A stretch of 64,000 nucleotides of DNA, from positions 62,001 through 126,000 of the forward strand of contig CAVTZP010000003.1 in the NCBI GenBank assembly GCA_963739245.1, read 5' to 3'. Position numbers and translations under genes: made by a program. Source of the stretch: CAVTZP01 sp963739245 (GTDB lineage: Bacteria; Chloroflexota; Dehalococcoidia; Dehalococcoidales; BS750m-G39). Shown here in pieces: positions 26,484 through 34,131 of this stretch. The stretch's first letter is position 1. Each line of letters starts with the position of its first letter. Under the pieces are notes generated by a model. That model did no database searches. It was not told the DNA's origin and saw only the letters and a list, made by a program, of their open reading frames with translations.

Positions 26484-27710
26484 TTACCGCGATAGGCTCG
26501 GCGTCTGGAGCTTATAGCCTTCCCCGGTTTCGGGGAAGAGGTCTTTTAGTTTTAGGGTTCTACCCGTCTGGATGGCGGTAAAGCCATATTTCCTGCGGAT
26601 GCGGTCAATAGCCCTATTTAGCTGCTCCTGCCTTCGGGCGGAAAGGTCAAGCATATCCAGCTGTTTGACTCCCTCAACCAGGCTTGATACCCCAATGCCA
26701 ATAAGGCGAACGGCTCGCTTTTCCCCGGATAGCGCCTTGTTTAACAGCTTTACCCCGGTGTCAAAGATAGTCTGGTCGCTATCAAATGCCTGAGTGAGGG
26801 TCTGGCGGCGGGTGATGGTGGTGAAATCGGCATATCTGAGCTTCAGAGTTATAGCTTTAGCCCGTTCGCCTTGCTCGCGCAAATCAGCCCCCACCCTTTC
26901 CCCGAGATAGCGCAGGGTTGCCTTAAGGAAGGGGCGGTCTCTGGTGTCTTTAGCGAAGGTAGTCTCCCGGCTGATTTGCTTGGCTGGGGCAGGGGGTTCC
27001 ACCTCCCTATCGTCAATGCCGCTAGCCAGGCGTTGCAAAACCTCACCAGACGCGCCAAAATGGCTTTTGACGACAGCTAGCGGCATAAGTGATAGCTGGA
27101 GCTGGGCTATAGTAGTAATGCCCAAAGCATTTAGTTTTTGCTCTGTTTTTTTGCCTATCCCCGGCAGTCTGGCTATAGGTAATGGCGCCAGGAAGGAGCG
27201 CTCCTGCCCTATAGCTACCTCAAGCAGTCCGTCGGGCTTGGAGAGCTCGGAGGCGACCTTGGCTACCGCCTTGCCGCTGGCGATGCCCACTGAAGCACAA
27301 AGCCCCAGCTCATCCTTAATCCGCTGCTTGAGCTTTACCGCCATCTGGTGAACCGAGCCGTAGATAGACTCAAAGCCGGTGGCATCCAGATATGCCTCAT
27401 CAAGACCGAGCGGCTCAAGAAAGGGGGAAAAGTCAGCCAGGATGGTCATAAAGCTTTGTGATGCCTGGCGGTACTTGGGGAAGCTACCCTCGATGAATAT
27501 AGCCTGCGGGCAAAGGCGGCTGGCGGTGGAGAGGGGCATGCCGGCGTGCAGTCCAAAAGCCCGGGCTTCGTATGAGGCGGAGGCAACCACCCCTCGCCCT
27601 TTGGGATTCCCGCCAACTACCACCGGCTTACCCTTAAGCTTTGGGTTTTCTCGCTGTTCTACGGAGACAAAGAAGGCGTCAAGGTCAATATGAATAATCC
27701 GGCGTGCCAT
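26484..27710 (-). CDS. dinB: DNA polymerase IV (Y-family translesion polymerase)
   Basis: A 408-residue Y-family polymerase. The palm carboxylates sit in IHIDLDAFF (N-terminus) and LDEAYLD. The fingers region has PVVVGG and the SVGIASGKAVAKVASE motif; a helix-hairpin-helix (LPGIGKKTEQKLNALGI region) forms the thumb. No clear beta-clamp-binding pentapeptide was identified at the very C-terminus. It lies 3' of pyrF and the DUF951 gene on the same strand and is probably in one transcription unit with them. Confidence 0.95.
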   Translation of the reverse strand: MARRIIHIDLDAFFVSVEQRENPKLKGKPVVVGGNPKGRGVVASASYEARAFGLHAGMPLSTASRLCPQAIFIEGSFPKYRQASQSFMTILADFSPFLEPLGLDEAYLDATGFESIYGSVHQMAVKLKQRIKDELGLCASVGIASGKAVAKVASELSKPDGLLEVAIGQERSFLAPLPIARLPGIGKKTEQKLNALGITTIAQLQLSLMPLAVVKSHFGASGEVLQRLASGIDDREVEPPAPAKQISRETTFAKDTRDRPFLKATLRYLGERVGADLREQGERAKAITLKLRYADFTTITRRQTLTQAFDSDQTIFDTGVKLLNKALSGEKRAVRLIGIGVSSLVEGVKQLDMLDLSARRQEQLNRAIDRIRRKYGFTAIQTGRTLKLKDLFPETGEGYKLQTPSLSR

Positions 27711-27901
27711 TACTCGCCTCGGGAAACAAAGGCTTTCACCCGGCGCTCAAAGACACGGCGCTCAAGTAGCACCCGGCGCTGGCACTTGAGGCATTTAATC
27801 CCAATATCAGCCCCCAGCCTGACCACCTCCCACTCGTCGCTGCCGCAGGGGTGTTTCTTCTTAAGGCGAACCGTATCGCCCAGCTTTATCTCCATGACCA
27901 T
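27710..27901 (-). CDS. DUF951 family protein
   Basis: A 63-residue basic protein with the DUF951 pattern: KLGDTVRLKKKHPCGSDEW near the start and a CLKC pair, then an RRVFERRVK tail. It may be an RNA- or DNA-binding zinc protein; its role is unknown. I use the ATG at 27901; an in-frame TTG at 27928 would overlap the pyrF stop but lacks a ribosome-binding site. Its stop codon overlaps the dinB start region, which suggests co-translation. Confidence 0.75.
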   Translation of the reverse strand: MVMEIKLGDTVRLKKKHPCGSDEWEVVRLGADIGIKCLKCQRRVLLERRVFERRVKAFVSRGE

Positions 27902-27924
27902 TTTAAGCACCCGCTGTTTTTGCC

Positions 27925-28743
27925 TCAAGGAGCCGGAGTAGGGCGATATTTGTTAATCTGTCCTCGCAGTGAAGAGGCAGCCTGCTGTGCCGCCTGGGCG
28001 AAGTCCTTTCCACTTGAGGCGTATATAATCTGCCGTGACGAGCTTATAATCGCCTTCCTCCCGTGGGCATCAACCCCATAGCGAACTGCCGAAGCCAGGT
28101 CTCCCCCTTGGGCACCGATGCCCGGTATCAGAAGCAGCATATCGGGGTGACTGTGCCGTATCAGTTTTAGTTCCTCAGGGTAGGTGGCGCCAACCACCAG
28201 CCCGATATTACCAGGTTTGTTCCATTGAGCGGCTCTGAGGGCTACTATCTCAAATAGGGGGAATTGCCCATGCTCGGTCTGAAGGCGCAGGTTCTGGAAA
28301 TCAACCGCACCGGGGTTTGATGTTCGGCACAGGATGAAAACCCCCCGGTCCCAGTACTCAATAAAGGGCTCGATTGAGTCAAAGCCGAGGTAGGGACTCA
28401 GGGTAGTGGCATCAAAGTTAAAGATATCAAAAATAGCCCTGGCATAGGCTTTGGCGGTGTTGCCGATATCACCCCGCTTGGCATCGCCAATCACTGGGAT
28501 ATTCTCCGGCACGTATTTAATAGTGCGCTTCATGGCATCCAGTCCGTCAAATCCCAGAGCCTCGTAGAAGGCAAGATTAAGTTTGTAGGCGCATACCAGG
28601 TCAGAGGTGGCATCAATAATTGCCTTATTGAATTTAAAAACCCCGGCCTTACCTGGCATCAGCTCTGGGTCGGGGTCAAGCCCGATGCAGAGCAGGCTGT
28701 TATTTCTTTCTGTCGCCTCTGATAGCTTTTCCGGGAAGTTCAC
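27925..28743 (-). CDS. pyrF: Orotidine 5'-phosphate decarboxylase
   Basis: A 272-residue member of the longer OMP decarboxylase subfamily (type 2). It catalyses the last step of UMP synthesis. CIGLDPDPE is near the N-terminus and the catalytic Asp-Lys cluster is in DAKRGDIGNT. TSNPGA and IPGIGAQGGD form the phosphate-binding end. It heads a minus-strand unit with the DUF951 gene and dinB. pyrD lies separately at 34.7 kb. Confidence 0.94.
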   Translation of the reverse strand: MNFPEKLSEATERNNSLLCIGLDPDPELMPGKAGVFKFNKAIIDATSDLVCAYKLNLAFYEALGFDGLDAMKRTIKYVPENIPVIGDAKRGDIGNTAKAYARAIFDIFNFDATTLSPYLGFDSIEPFIEYWDRGVFILCRTSNPGAVDFQNLRLQTEHGQFPLFEIVALRAAQWNKPGNIGLVVGATYPEELKLIRHSHPDMLLLIPGIGAQGGDLASAVRYGVDAHGRKAIISSSRQIIYASSGKDFAQAAQQAASSLRGQINKYRPTPAP

Positions 28744-28812
28744 CCCACACCCCCCAAGGCTGATAATATCAGCCCCTGTGAGCTAGGTCAAGTGGTTGTA
28801 CTCGTTCTTCTG

Positions 28813-28890
28813 CACCTCACCCCCTTAATCCCCCTCTCCTTGAGAAGGAGAGGGGGAGATAAAAGAGGGGGGCTGGGTCAAGGGGTTTTG
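28813..28890. repeat. Compound palindromic repeat, copy 4 (short form)
   Basis: This is one arm only: CACCTCACCCCC end, CCCTCTCCTTGAGAAGGAGAGGGG hairpin (given by its two halves, around 28832-28856), then AGAGGGGGGC. It sits in the divergent gap between pyrF and the zinc-ribbon gene. Confidence 0.75.
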
Positions 28891-28945
28891 CCTTAGCCGA
28901 GCTATTTGTGTAAAATATACGGGAAAAAACTTTTGAGGTCTGGTA

Positions 28946-29170
28946 ATGCCTATCTATGAATATAAGTGTAATTCTTGCCATTTCCGTTTTGAGCGCCGGC
29001 AGAGGTTTGACGCCAAGCCGGTAGCGGTATGTCCTAAATGCCAGGGAAAGGCTCACCGTATTATTCACTCTGTTCCCGTCATCTTTAAGGGGAGCGGCTT
29101 TTATACTACCGATAGTCGTAAGGGCGGTGGTGAAGCCGGTAAGAAGGCAGGAGAAGGAAAGAAAGGGTGA
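28946..29170 (+). CDS. FmdB-type zinc-ribbon protein
   Basis: A 74-residue protein with the FmdB/CxxC-CxxC signature: MPIYEYKCNSC and, 25 residues on, CPKC, followed by a GSGFYTTD segment and a Gly/Lys-rich tail. These are putative regulatory zinc ribbons first described next to formamidase genes; actual function is unknown. Its TGA overlaps the GTG start of dtd, so the two are translationally coupled. Confidence 0.8.
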   Translation: MPIYEYKCNSCHFRFERRQRFDAKPVAVCPKCQGKAHRIIHSVPVIFKGSGFYTTDSRKGGGEAGKKAGEGKKG

Positions 29171-29616
29171 AGGCGCTACTGCAGCGGGTTTCTGCGGCCT
29201 CAGTGAGTGTGGCCGGGGAGGTAGTGGGCCGGATAGGTCGGGGGGCGGTGGTTTTGGTTGGCGTTGCCAGTGGTGACAGCGAAAGGGACGCCCGATATCT
29301 GGCGCAGAGGACGGTTAACCTGCGCATTTTTTCTGACCAAGCCGGTAAGTTTAACCTCTCGGCTCTGGATATTGGGGGTGAGCTACTGATAGTGAGCCAG
29401 TTCACACTTCTGGCTGATACCAGAAAGGGGCGCCGCCCCAGTTTTACCGACGCCGCCCCGCCGGCTCAAGCGGAACAATTATTTGAGCTTTTTGTTGACG
29501 AGGTTAAAGCCAGCGGGTTAAAGGTGGAAACCGGGCGCTTTCAACAGCATATGCAGGTTGAAATCCATAACGATGGTCCGGTAACAATAATGCTGGATAG
29601 CCGGGAGAAGTTTTAG
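29167..29616 (+). CDS. dtd: D-aminoacyl-tRNA deacylase
   Basis: A 149-residue enzyme that removes D-amino acids (and Gly from tRNA-Ala) from mischarged tRNA. The two active-site signatures SQFTLLAD and NDGPVT (the cross-subunit Gly-cisPro type loop) are intact. The N-terminus has the usual LLQRVSAASV. The start is GTG in a 4-bp overlap with the preceding gene. Confidence 0.95.
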   Translation: MKALLQRVSAASVSVAGEVVGRIGRGAVVLVGVASGDSERDARYLAQRTVNLRIFSDQAGKFNLSALDIGGELLIVSQFTLLADTRKGRRPSFTDAAPPAQAEQLFELFVDEVKASGLKVETGRFQQHMQVEIHNDGPVTIMLDSREKF

Positions 29617-29624
29617 GAAAATAA

Positions 29625-29669
29625 TTGCAACTACAAGGGCTTGCAATAAGATTTTTGATTTGATATAAT
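29625..29669 (+). promoter_or_regulatory. fur promoter with paired TTGCAA sites
   Basis: TTGCAA at 29641-29646 serves as -35, with TATAAT at 29664-29669 after a 17-bp spacer and the ATG only 13 bases on. A second TTGCAA at 29625-29630 lies 10 bp upstream. Together they give ATTGCA-N12-TGCAAT. A related palindrome precedes the next gene (30119-30136), so these may be operators for the Fur-family protein. Confidence 0.55.
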
Positions 29670-29682
29670 AGGCGCCAGTCAA

Positions 29683-30102
29683 ATGAACCATTCCGGAGAG
29701 ATAGTAAGAAGGTTAAGCGAGCACGGCTATCGGCTGACACCCCAGCGGCTAATGATTATATCGGCTATTGAGAATAGCGATGGTCATATCAGCGCTGAGG
29801 AAATCTATGCCCAGGTGGTGGCTAAATACCCCCATGTTAACATCTCAACCGTCTACCGCACCCTGGAACTGCTCAAGCAACTCGGGCTGGTAACCGAGAC
29901 TGACTTTGGCGAGGGTCGGGTTAGATATCACCCGGCAGGGAAGGGACATCACCATCACCTGGTTTGCACCGAGTGTGGCACGGTTATTGACCTTGATGAG
30001 TCGCTGCTATCCTCCCTGGAGAGTACGTTGCTCCGCGAATATAAATTTGGCGCTGACCTGAAGCACCTGGCTATTTTTGGTCGTTGCGCCAGGTGTAGTT
30101 AA
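29683..30102 (+). CDS. fur: Fur/PerR-family metalloregulator
   Basis: A 139-residue repressor of the Fur superfamily. The winged HTH has YRLTPQRLMIISAIE and HISAEEIY, then NISTVYRTLELLKQLGLV as the recognition region. The metal-binding segment HHHHLVC plus two CxxC pairs (CTEC and CARC) indicates structural zinc as well as the sensory site. Which metal or peroxide it senses cannot be told. The nearly leaderless promoter contains TTGCAA boxes that could be its own operator. Confidence 0.88.
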   Translation: MNHSGEIVRRLSEHGYRLTPQRLMIISAIENSDGHISAEEIYAQVVAKYPHVNISTVYRTLELLKQLGLVTETDFGEGRVRYHPAGKGHHHHLVCTECGTVIDLDESLLSSLESTLLREYKFGADLKHLAIFGRCARCS

Positions 30103-30118
30103 TTTTTTTTAATTAGCT

Positions 30119-30136
30119 ATTGCATATAATTGCAAT
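30119..30136 (+). promoter_or_regulatory. TTGCA palindrome upstream of small membrane gene
   Basis: ATTGCA-N6-TGCAAT, with a TATAAT embedded in the centre (30125-30130), sits 26 bp before the ATG of the next gene. It resembles the paired boxes in front of fur and may be a Fur-family operator over a -10 element. Confidence 0.45.
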
Positions 30137-30161
30137 TAACTTAAGAGGAGGTTAAACAACA

Positions 30162-30452
30162 ATGTGCTACACTGTACCACTGGCCGCAGCTATCATTACC
30201 ACAATCCGAGGGCGTCAGAAGAAAGCCCCAAAGCTCGGGTGGCTTAATTTGATGCTTTATGGGGGTGTGCTGTTCGGGGTAATCGACCACATTTGGAACG
30301 GCGAGCTATTCCTTATTTCGGCTAGCATAGTTAAAGACATAGCTTTAGGCTTTGTCATTACGGCGGCCATATTTGCCGGCTGGGGCATAATCCTGCTCTT
30401 ATCCAAGGTGCGTCCTGGTTTTGCTCGCTATCTGGCTCTACCTAAGATTTAA
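30162..30452 (+). CDS. Small membrane protein, unknown
   Basis: A 96-residue protein with about three transmembrane segments (near residues 5-15, 27-47 and 58-80) and a basic RGRQKKAPK loop. GAGGAGG stands ten bases before the ATG. I do not recognise the family. Its position behind fur, with a fur-like palindrome over its promoter, suggests control by that regulator and perhaps a metal-related role (inference only). Confidence 0.6.
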   Translation: MCYTVPLAAAIITTIRGRQKKAPKLGWLNLMLYGGVLFGVIDHIWNGELFLISASIVKDIALGFVITAAIFAGWGIILLLSKVRPGFARYLALPKI

Positions 30453-30560
30453 GTCGGGTCAGGCAATAAGATAAAGTTTCAGACCGCCGGAGTCTCATTT
30501 TCTCCATCCTGGTGTTATTACAGAATGGGGGGAATGTGGATGTGATAGGTTGCTAGGCTT

Positions 30561-30932
30561 TTATCTCTCTCGCCTTACCGCGATACTGCCTTTAGCCACC
30601 CTCATTGTCGCCCCTGACTCTACCTTTATGACGATGGAGTCCTCGCCGGTGCTTTCAATCACCCCGTAGATGCCGCCGGCGGTGATTACATTATCCCCCT
30701 TCTTCAGTGCCTCCATCATTTGCCGTTGTTCCTTCTGTCTCTTGCGCTGGGGACGAATCATAAGGAAATAGAACATGGCAAAAATCAGCACCAGAAAGAT
30801 AATCAGCATCCAGCTGGAGCTACCCCCTCCTTCGCTAGACGTCTGTGCGGGATAGCAACCACCTAACAATACGGGAAGGGTGATAAGCACCCCGGCTATT
30901 AACGCCAAATTTAGCTTTTTATTATGGTTCAT
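30561..30932 (-). CDS. yajC: Preprotein translocase subunit YajC
   Basis: A 123-residue accessory subunit of the Sec/SecDF translocase. The single transmembrane helix (about 41-60) is followed by the family signature YFLMIRPQRKRQKEQ and a cytoplasmic KKGDNVITAGGIYG. Unusually, the N-terminus carries an additional signal-like segment ending LLGGC, a lipobox-like site, so the protein may be lipid-anchored in addition. It overlaps the end of miaB by 4 bp on the same strand. Confidence 0.92.
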   Translation of the reverse strand: MNHNKKLNLALIAGVLITLPVLLGGCYPAQTSSEGGGSSSWMLIIFLVLIFAMFYFLMIRPQRKRQKEQRQMMEALKKGDNVITAGGIYGVIESTGEDSIVIKVESGATMRVAKGSIAVRRER

Positions 30933-32179
30933 TCTCCTCTCCTTACTTTGCCCTGCAGTGACCAGGGGCTTGTTTTTTCAATCCTGACGTTCTTCAGTTG
31001 TCCCAGGCAATTACTATGGTCACTGAAGAATACTAGTTTACCACTTCTGGTCCGACCATACAACCTCCCCTTTTTCTCCCCCTCAACCAGGACTTCAGCC
31101 GTCTTGCCCAAGAGCTGAGCATTAATCTCGGCGGCGATGCCCTCTTGTAAGCGCTCAATCTCGTTTAATCGCCCCCTTTTCTCTTCGGCGGGGATATTAT
31201 CCTCAAATTCCCTGGCGGCAATAGTCCCTGGTCTTGGTGAGTAAACAGCGACATGGACGGTATCAAACCTTAGCTCAGAGAGTAAGTCCAGGGTCTGCTG
31301 GAACTGCGGCTCTGTCTCTGAAGGGAAGCCAACGATAACGTCAGTGCTCAGGGCTACCCCCGCTATTTTACTCTTTATCTCGGTGATAAGCTGGCGGTAT
31401 TGCTCTATGGTGTAGCCCCGCCTCATCGCCTTCAGGATTTCATTGCTGCCCGACTGAACGGGGAGGCTGAGCTGCTCGCAGACCTTGTCCAGACCGGCTA
31501 CTGCCTCAATCAGCTTGGGGCTCATGTCCCGGGGGTGGTTGGTCAGGAAGCGGAGCCGCAGCAGGCCGTCAATAGCATTTAGTTCGTAGAGCAAGTCAGC
31601 CAGGTCGGGCTGTTCGGGCAGATCATGCCCGTATGAGTCCACGTTTTGCCCGAGCAGGGTAATTTCTCTGGCGCCACGGTTTACCAGCTCCCTGACCTCA
31701 GCGGTGATTTCTTCAGCCGGCCGGCTCCGGTTTCTTCCCCGGCGGTAGGGGACAATGCAGTATGAGCAGAAGTTATCACAGCCCTGGATGATGGAAACAT
31801 AGGTGCTGGGCGTAGGGCGAGGGGGTAATACTTGCTCCCACTCCGGCTTTTCCAGCCACTGGGGGTAGTCTCCGGGCTTGAAGAAGTAATCAACCTGGGG
31901 GAAACGCTCCTTAAGTTGGGCCAGATGAGCGTTAACCAGACAGCCGGTAACGGCTATGGTTAGGTCCGGGCGCGACTTCTTTAATGGTCTAAGGTTATGG
32001 AGCTTATTAATCACGCGGTCCTCGGCGCCCTGGCGGACGACACAGCTATTAAGCACGATTAAATCAGCCTCGTCGGCGGCAGCCGGCTGGTAGCCCAGTT
32101 GCTCAAAATAGCTGCCGAGCCTTTCCGATTCCGCCTTATTCATCTGACAGCCTATAGTCCAGATATGATATTTAAGCAT
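30929..32179 (-). CDS. miaB: tRNA-2-methylthio-N6-dimethylallyladenosine synthase MiaB
   Basis: A 416-residue radical SAM methylthiotransferase that modifies A37 of tRNAs reading UNN codons. The N-terminal MTTase domain has its three cluster cysteines in TIGCQMN, LNSCVV and VTGCLVN. The radical SAM CxxxCxxC is in CDNFCSYC, and the TRAM domain is C-terminal. I start at ATG 32179; the longer open frame to 32341 runs through the tRNA-Ser gene and is not coding. It overlaps yajC by 4 bp. Confidence 0.94.
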   Translation of the reverse strand: MLKYHIWTIGCQMNKAESERLGSYFEQLGYQPAAADEADLIVLNSCVVRQGAEDRVINKLHNLRPLKKSRPDLTIAVTGCLVNAHLAQLKERFPQVDYFFKPGDYPQWLEKPEWEQVLPPRPTPSTYVSIIQGCDNFCSYCIVPYRRGRNRSRPAEEITAEVRELVNRGAREITLLGQNVDSYGHDLPEQPDLADLLYELNAIDGLLRLRFLTNHPRDMSPKLIEAVAGLDKVCEQLSLPVQSGSNEILKAMRRGYTIEQYRQLITEIKSKIAGVALSTDVIVGFPSETEPQFQQTLDLLSELRFDTVHVAVYSPRPGTIAAREFEDNIPAEEKRGRLNEIERLQEGIAAEINAQLLGKTAEVLVEGEKKGRLYGRTRSGKLVFFSDHSNCLGQLKNVRIEKTSPWSLQGKVRRGE

Positions 32180-32228
32180 GGTCTTTGCTCTACTAAAACA
32201 ATGCCCCCCAACGAGGGGCATACTACTC

Positions 32229-32321
32229 TGGCGGAGGGGGAGGGATTCGAACCCTCGACCCCGGTCATCCCAGGGCAAGCGCTTAGCAGGCGCCCGCACT
32301 AGACCACTATGCGACCCCTCC
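32229..32321 (-). tRNA. tRNA-Ser (anticodon GCT), CCA encoded
   Basis: The acceptor stem is GGAGGGG with CCCCTCC, then discriminator G and an encoded CCA. The anticodon loop is CTGCTAA (anticodon GCT) on stem GGCGC/GCGCT. A long variable arm is present, as expected for serine, and the T-arm is GAGGG-TTCGAAT-CCCTC. A promoter TTGAGC-17-TACAAT (minus strand, 32360 to 32332) lies ten bases upstream. Confidence 0.95.
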
Positions 32322-32331
32322 GCAATAGTCA

Positions 32332-32360
32332 ATTGTATCACAACACTTTTTTTTGCTCAA
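32332..32360 (-). promoter_or_regulatory. Promoter of tRNA-Ser
   Basis: On the minus strand TTGAGC (32360-32355) and TACAAT (32337-32332) are 17 bp apart, with the tRNA starting ten bases later. miaB and yajC could be read through from the same promoter. Confidence 0.65.
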
Positions 32361-32408
32361 ACCTCAATTGAGAGCTATTCTGTGGTGTGCTATTATGGGA
32401 TGGCATAG

Positions 32409-32882
32409 ATGGAGATTAGTGTTTTAATTGATGAAGGGCTTAAGGGAAAGCTTGAGGTAAGCTGGTTACGGGGCATCGCCGAGCAAGTCCTCGCTGCTCA
32501 GGGCGTTGGCACCAATGCTGAGCTTGGTCTGGTTATTGCCACCGGGGAAATGGTTAAGCAGCTAAATCGGGACTATCTGGGAAGGGATGAGCCGACAGAT
32601 GTGCTTGCCTTTTCCGCCCGGGAGGAGGTTGGGGGAGACCTCCCCCCCTTTGTTCCACCCCCTGACGGTGTTCTCCATCTGGGGGAGGTGATTATCTCCT
32701 ACCCTCAGGCAGTAATACAGGCGGAGGAATACAAGCATCCGGTAAAAAAGGAGATAGCAGTTCTTATCATCCATGGCGTGCTTCACCTGCTGGGATATGA
32801 ACATGATACGGCGGAGCTGGAGCTCAAGATGAGAGCCAGAGAGGCAGAGATTCTAAATCATATTGAGGAGAGGCTGAATTGA
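32409..32882 (+). CDS. ybeY: Endoribonuclease YbeY
   Basis: A 157-residue zinc metalloprotein acting in 16S rRNA 3' end maturation and ribosome quality control. The metal site is the H3xH5xGxxH-type HGVLHLLGYEHD motif (about residues 120-131). LNRDYLGRDEPTDVLAFS is the conserved upstream block. It overlaps the TTG start of the next gene. Confidence 0.95.
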   Translation: MEISVLIDEGLKGKLEVSWLRGIAEQVLAAQGVGTNAELGLVIATGEMVKQLNRDYLGRDEPTDVLAFSAREEVGGDLPPFVPPPDGVLHLGEVIISYPQAVIQAEEYKHPVKKEIAVLIIHGVLHLLGYEHDTAELELKMRAREAEILNHIEERLN

Positions 32883-33448
32883 GAGTACTTGGTATCGCTG
32901 GTAGCCCGCGGCGGGGAGGCAACACCGACCTTTTGCTGGCTGAGGTTTTAAGGGGTGCTGCCAGCCGTGGGGCTGAGGTCAAGACTATTATCATTAGTCA
33001 GCTTAACATCGCCCCCTGCCAGCACTGTGATGCCTGTCTGGAGACGGGCCGGTGCAAGGTTAAGGATGATATGCAGATGATTTATGATGAGCTGGAGCGG
33101 GCAGACCGAATAGTTCTGGCTTCGCCGGTTCATTTTATGGGGGTAACCGCTCAGGCCAAGGCGATGATTGACCGCTGCCAGGCACTGTGGGTGAGGAAGT
33201 ATCGGCTAAAGCTGCCGCCGTTAGGCAGTGTGCGAGAAAGAAAAGGTTTATTTATCTCCGTTGGTGGCATGAAGCTGGCTAATCTATTTGAGCCGGCGCT
33301 GGCTACAGTAAAGAGCCTGTTCAAAGTCCTTGACGTCACCTATGCCGGGGAATTGCTTTTCCCCGGGGTGGATGAGAAGGGGGCAATAACCCAAAATCCC
33401 GATGCCCTCAAGCAAGCCTTTCTTGCCGGGCAGAGGCTGGTGGAATAA
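32879..33448 (+). CDS. Iron-sulfur flavoprotein / NADPH-dependent FMN reductase family (second copy)
   Basis: A 189-residue flavodoxin-fold protein paralogous to the one at 15664-16227: GSPRRGGNT flavin loop, Cys47-x2-Cys50-x2-Cys53-x5-Cys59 cluster motif at the same residue numbers, and ASPVHFMG. The start is TTG (32879), overlapping the ybeY stop. A 51-bp exact copy of its 3' end, including the stop codon, lies at 34061-34111, a by-product of the tandem duplication of the adjoining lipoprotein gene. Confidence 0.85.
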   Translation: MRVLGIAGSPRRGGNTDLLLAEVLRGAASRGAEVKTIIISQLNIAPCQHCDACLETGRCKVKDDMQMIYDELERADRIVLASPVHFMGVTAQAKAMIDRCQALWVRKYRLKLPPLGSVRERKGLFISVGGMKLANLFEPALATVKSLFKVLDVTYAGELLFPGVDEKGAITQNPDALKQAFLAGQRLVE

Positions 33449-33470
33449 ACCTCTTTTGAGTAATCTGACT

Positions 33471-33989
33471 CTATTGGATCTGGAAACTATTGATTACGGT
33501 ATCAAAGCCCCCCTTGACTTTGTCGAAGGACGCCGGAGCCACGGCGAAAGCGATATCGTATGCCATGCCATCTTTCTCAAGCGACACCAGCCTCAATCGC
33601 ACATCCTGATTTCCGGCTTTCGTGTTAAAGACAGTCTCATAGGCAGGTACCCCAGCCACAGTAAGGGGGTTTCCTGAGATGGGTTCACCTACCATCATGG
33701 AAATTGCCATGTTGTCATGGTAGGTTTCTAGCGTGAAACCAGTAGGCAGATTCTCCTTGATAACTTGGACAACCGTACTTGTTTTTATCTCGCTGAAGTA
33801 TGCAATACGGGCGGGGTCATCGGACGTCAGGGTCTTCCAGGTGCTGGGATAATCAAAAGAGACTCCACCGGCGGCAAAGTGGTTTGTTGTCGGGGCTTGC
33901 GTCGCTCCGCCAGCACAGCCAATTATTAAGGTAGCCCCAAGTATCAGGACTCCCAAGCAAGCCAGCGCTCTTAGTCTTTTCACCTTCAT
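33471..33989 (-). CDS. Lipoprotein, PsbP-like/DUF1795-type, copy 1
   Basis: A 172-residue secreted lipoprotein. The signal peptide (LACLGVLILGATLIIGC) ends in a lipobox with Cys at about residue 25. The mature domain starts with a short Thr/Gln/Pro linker and contains FDYPSTWKT, which resembles the opening of PsbP/DUF1795-like domains, and ends NSFQIQ. Function unknown; likely bound to the outer face of the membrane. A paralogue is encoded 140 bp upstream with the same signal peptide but roughly 40 percent identity in the mature part. Confidence 0.75.
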   Translation of the reverse strand: MKVKRLRALACLGVLILGATLIIGCAGGATQAPTTNHFAAGGVSFDYPSTWKTLTSDDPARIAYFSEIKTSTVVQVIKENLPTGFTLETYHDNMAISMMVGEPISGNPLTVAGVPAYETVFNTKAGNQDVRLRLVSLEKDGMAYDIAFAVAPASFDKVKGGFDTVINSFQIQ

Positions 33990-34024
33990 TCTTGCTAACC
34001 TCCCTTTCCAATTTTTCTACCCTG

Positions 34025-34053
34025 AGAATACTCTTTACTTGTGACCTTGTCAA
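34025..34053 (-). promoter_or_regulatory. Promoter of lipoprotein copy 1
   Basis: On the minus strand TTGACA (34053-34048) and TATTCT (34030-34025) are 17 bp apart, about 36 bp before the start codon. The promoter lies at the very edge of tandem unit 1. Confidence 0.65.
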
Positions 34054-34131
34054 TCCGCCACGATGCCCTCAAGCAAGCCTTTCTTGCCGGGCAGAGGCTG
34101 GTGGAATAAACTTCGTCTGAGTAATCTGACT

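Larger units (their letters stand above)
33400..34060. repeat. Tandem duplication, unit 1 (661 bp)
   Basis: The unit runs from the 3' end of the flavoprotein gene through a minus-strand lipoprotein gene to just past its promoter. Unit 2 begins at 34061 with 51 identical bases. The unit ends TCAATCCGCCA at both right-hand boundaries (34060 and about 34706). The two ends are nearly identical between units, while the middle has diverged. Confidence 0.85.

Noticed and set aside
26944..27351. Plus-strand frame inside dinB
   Set aside because: Serine/arginine/proline-rich shadow of the dinB coding strand.
32180..32341. N-terminal extension of miaB by 54 residues
   Set aside because: It is translated straight through the tRNA-Ser gene; the family N-terminus begins at ATG 32179.
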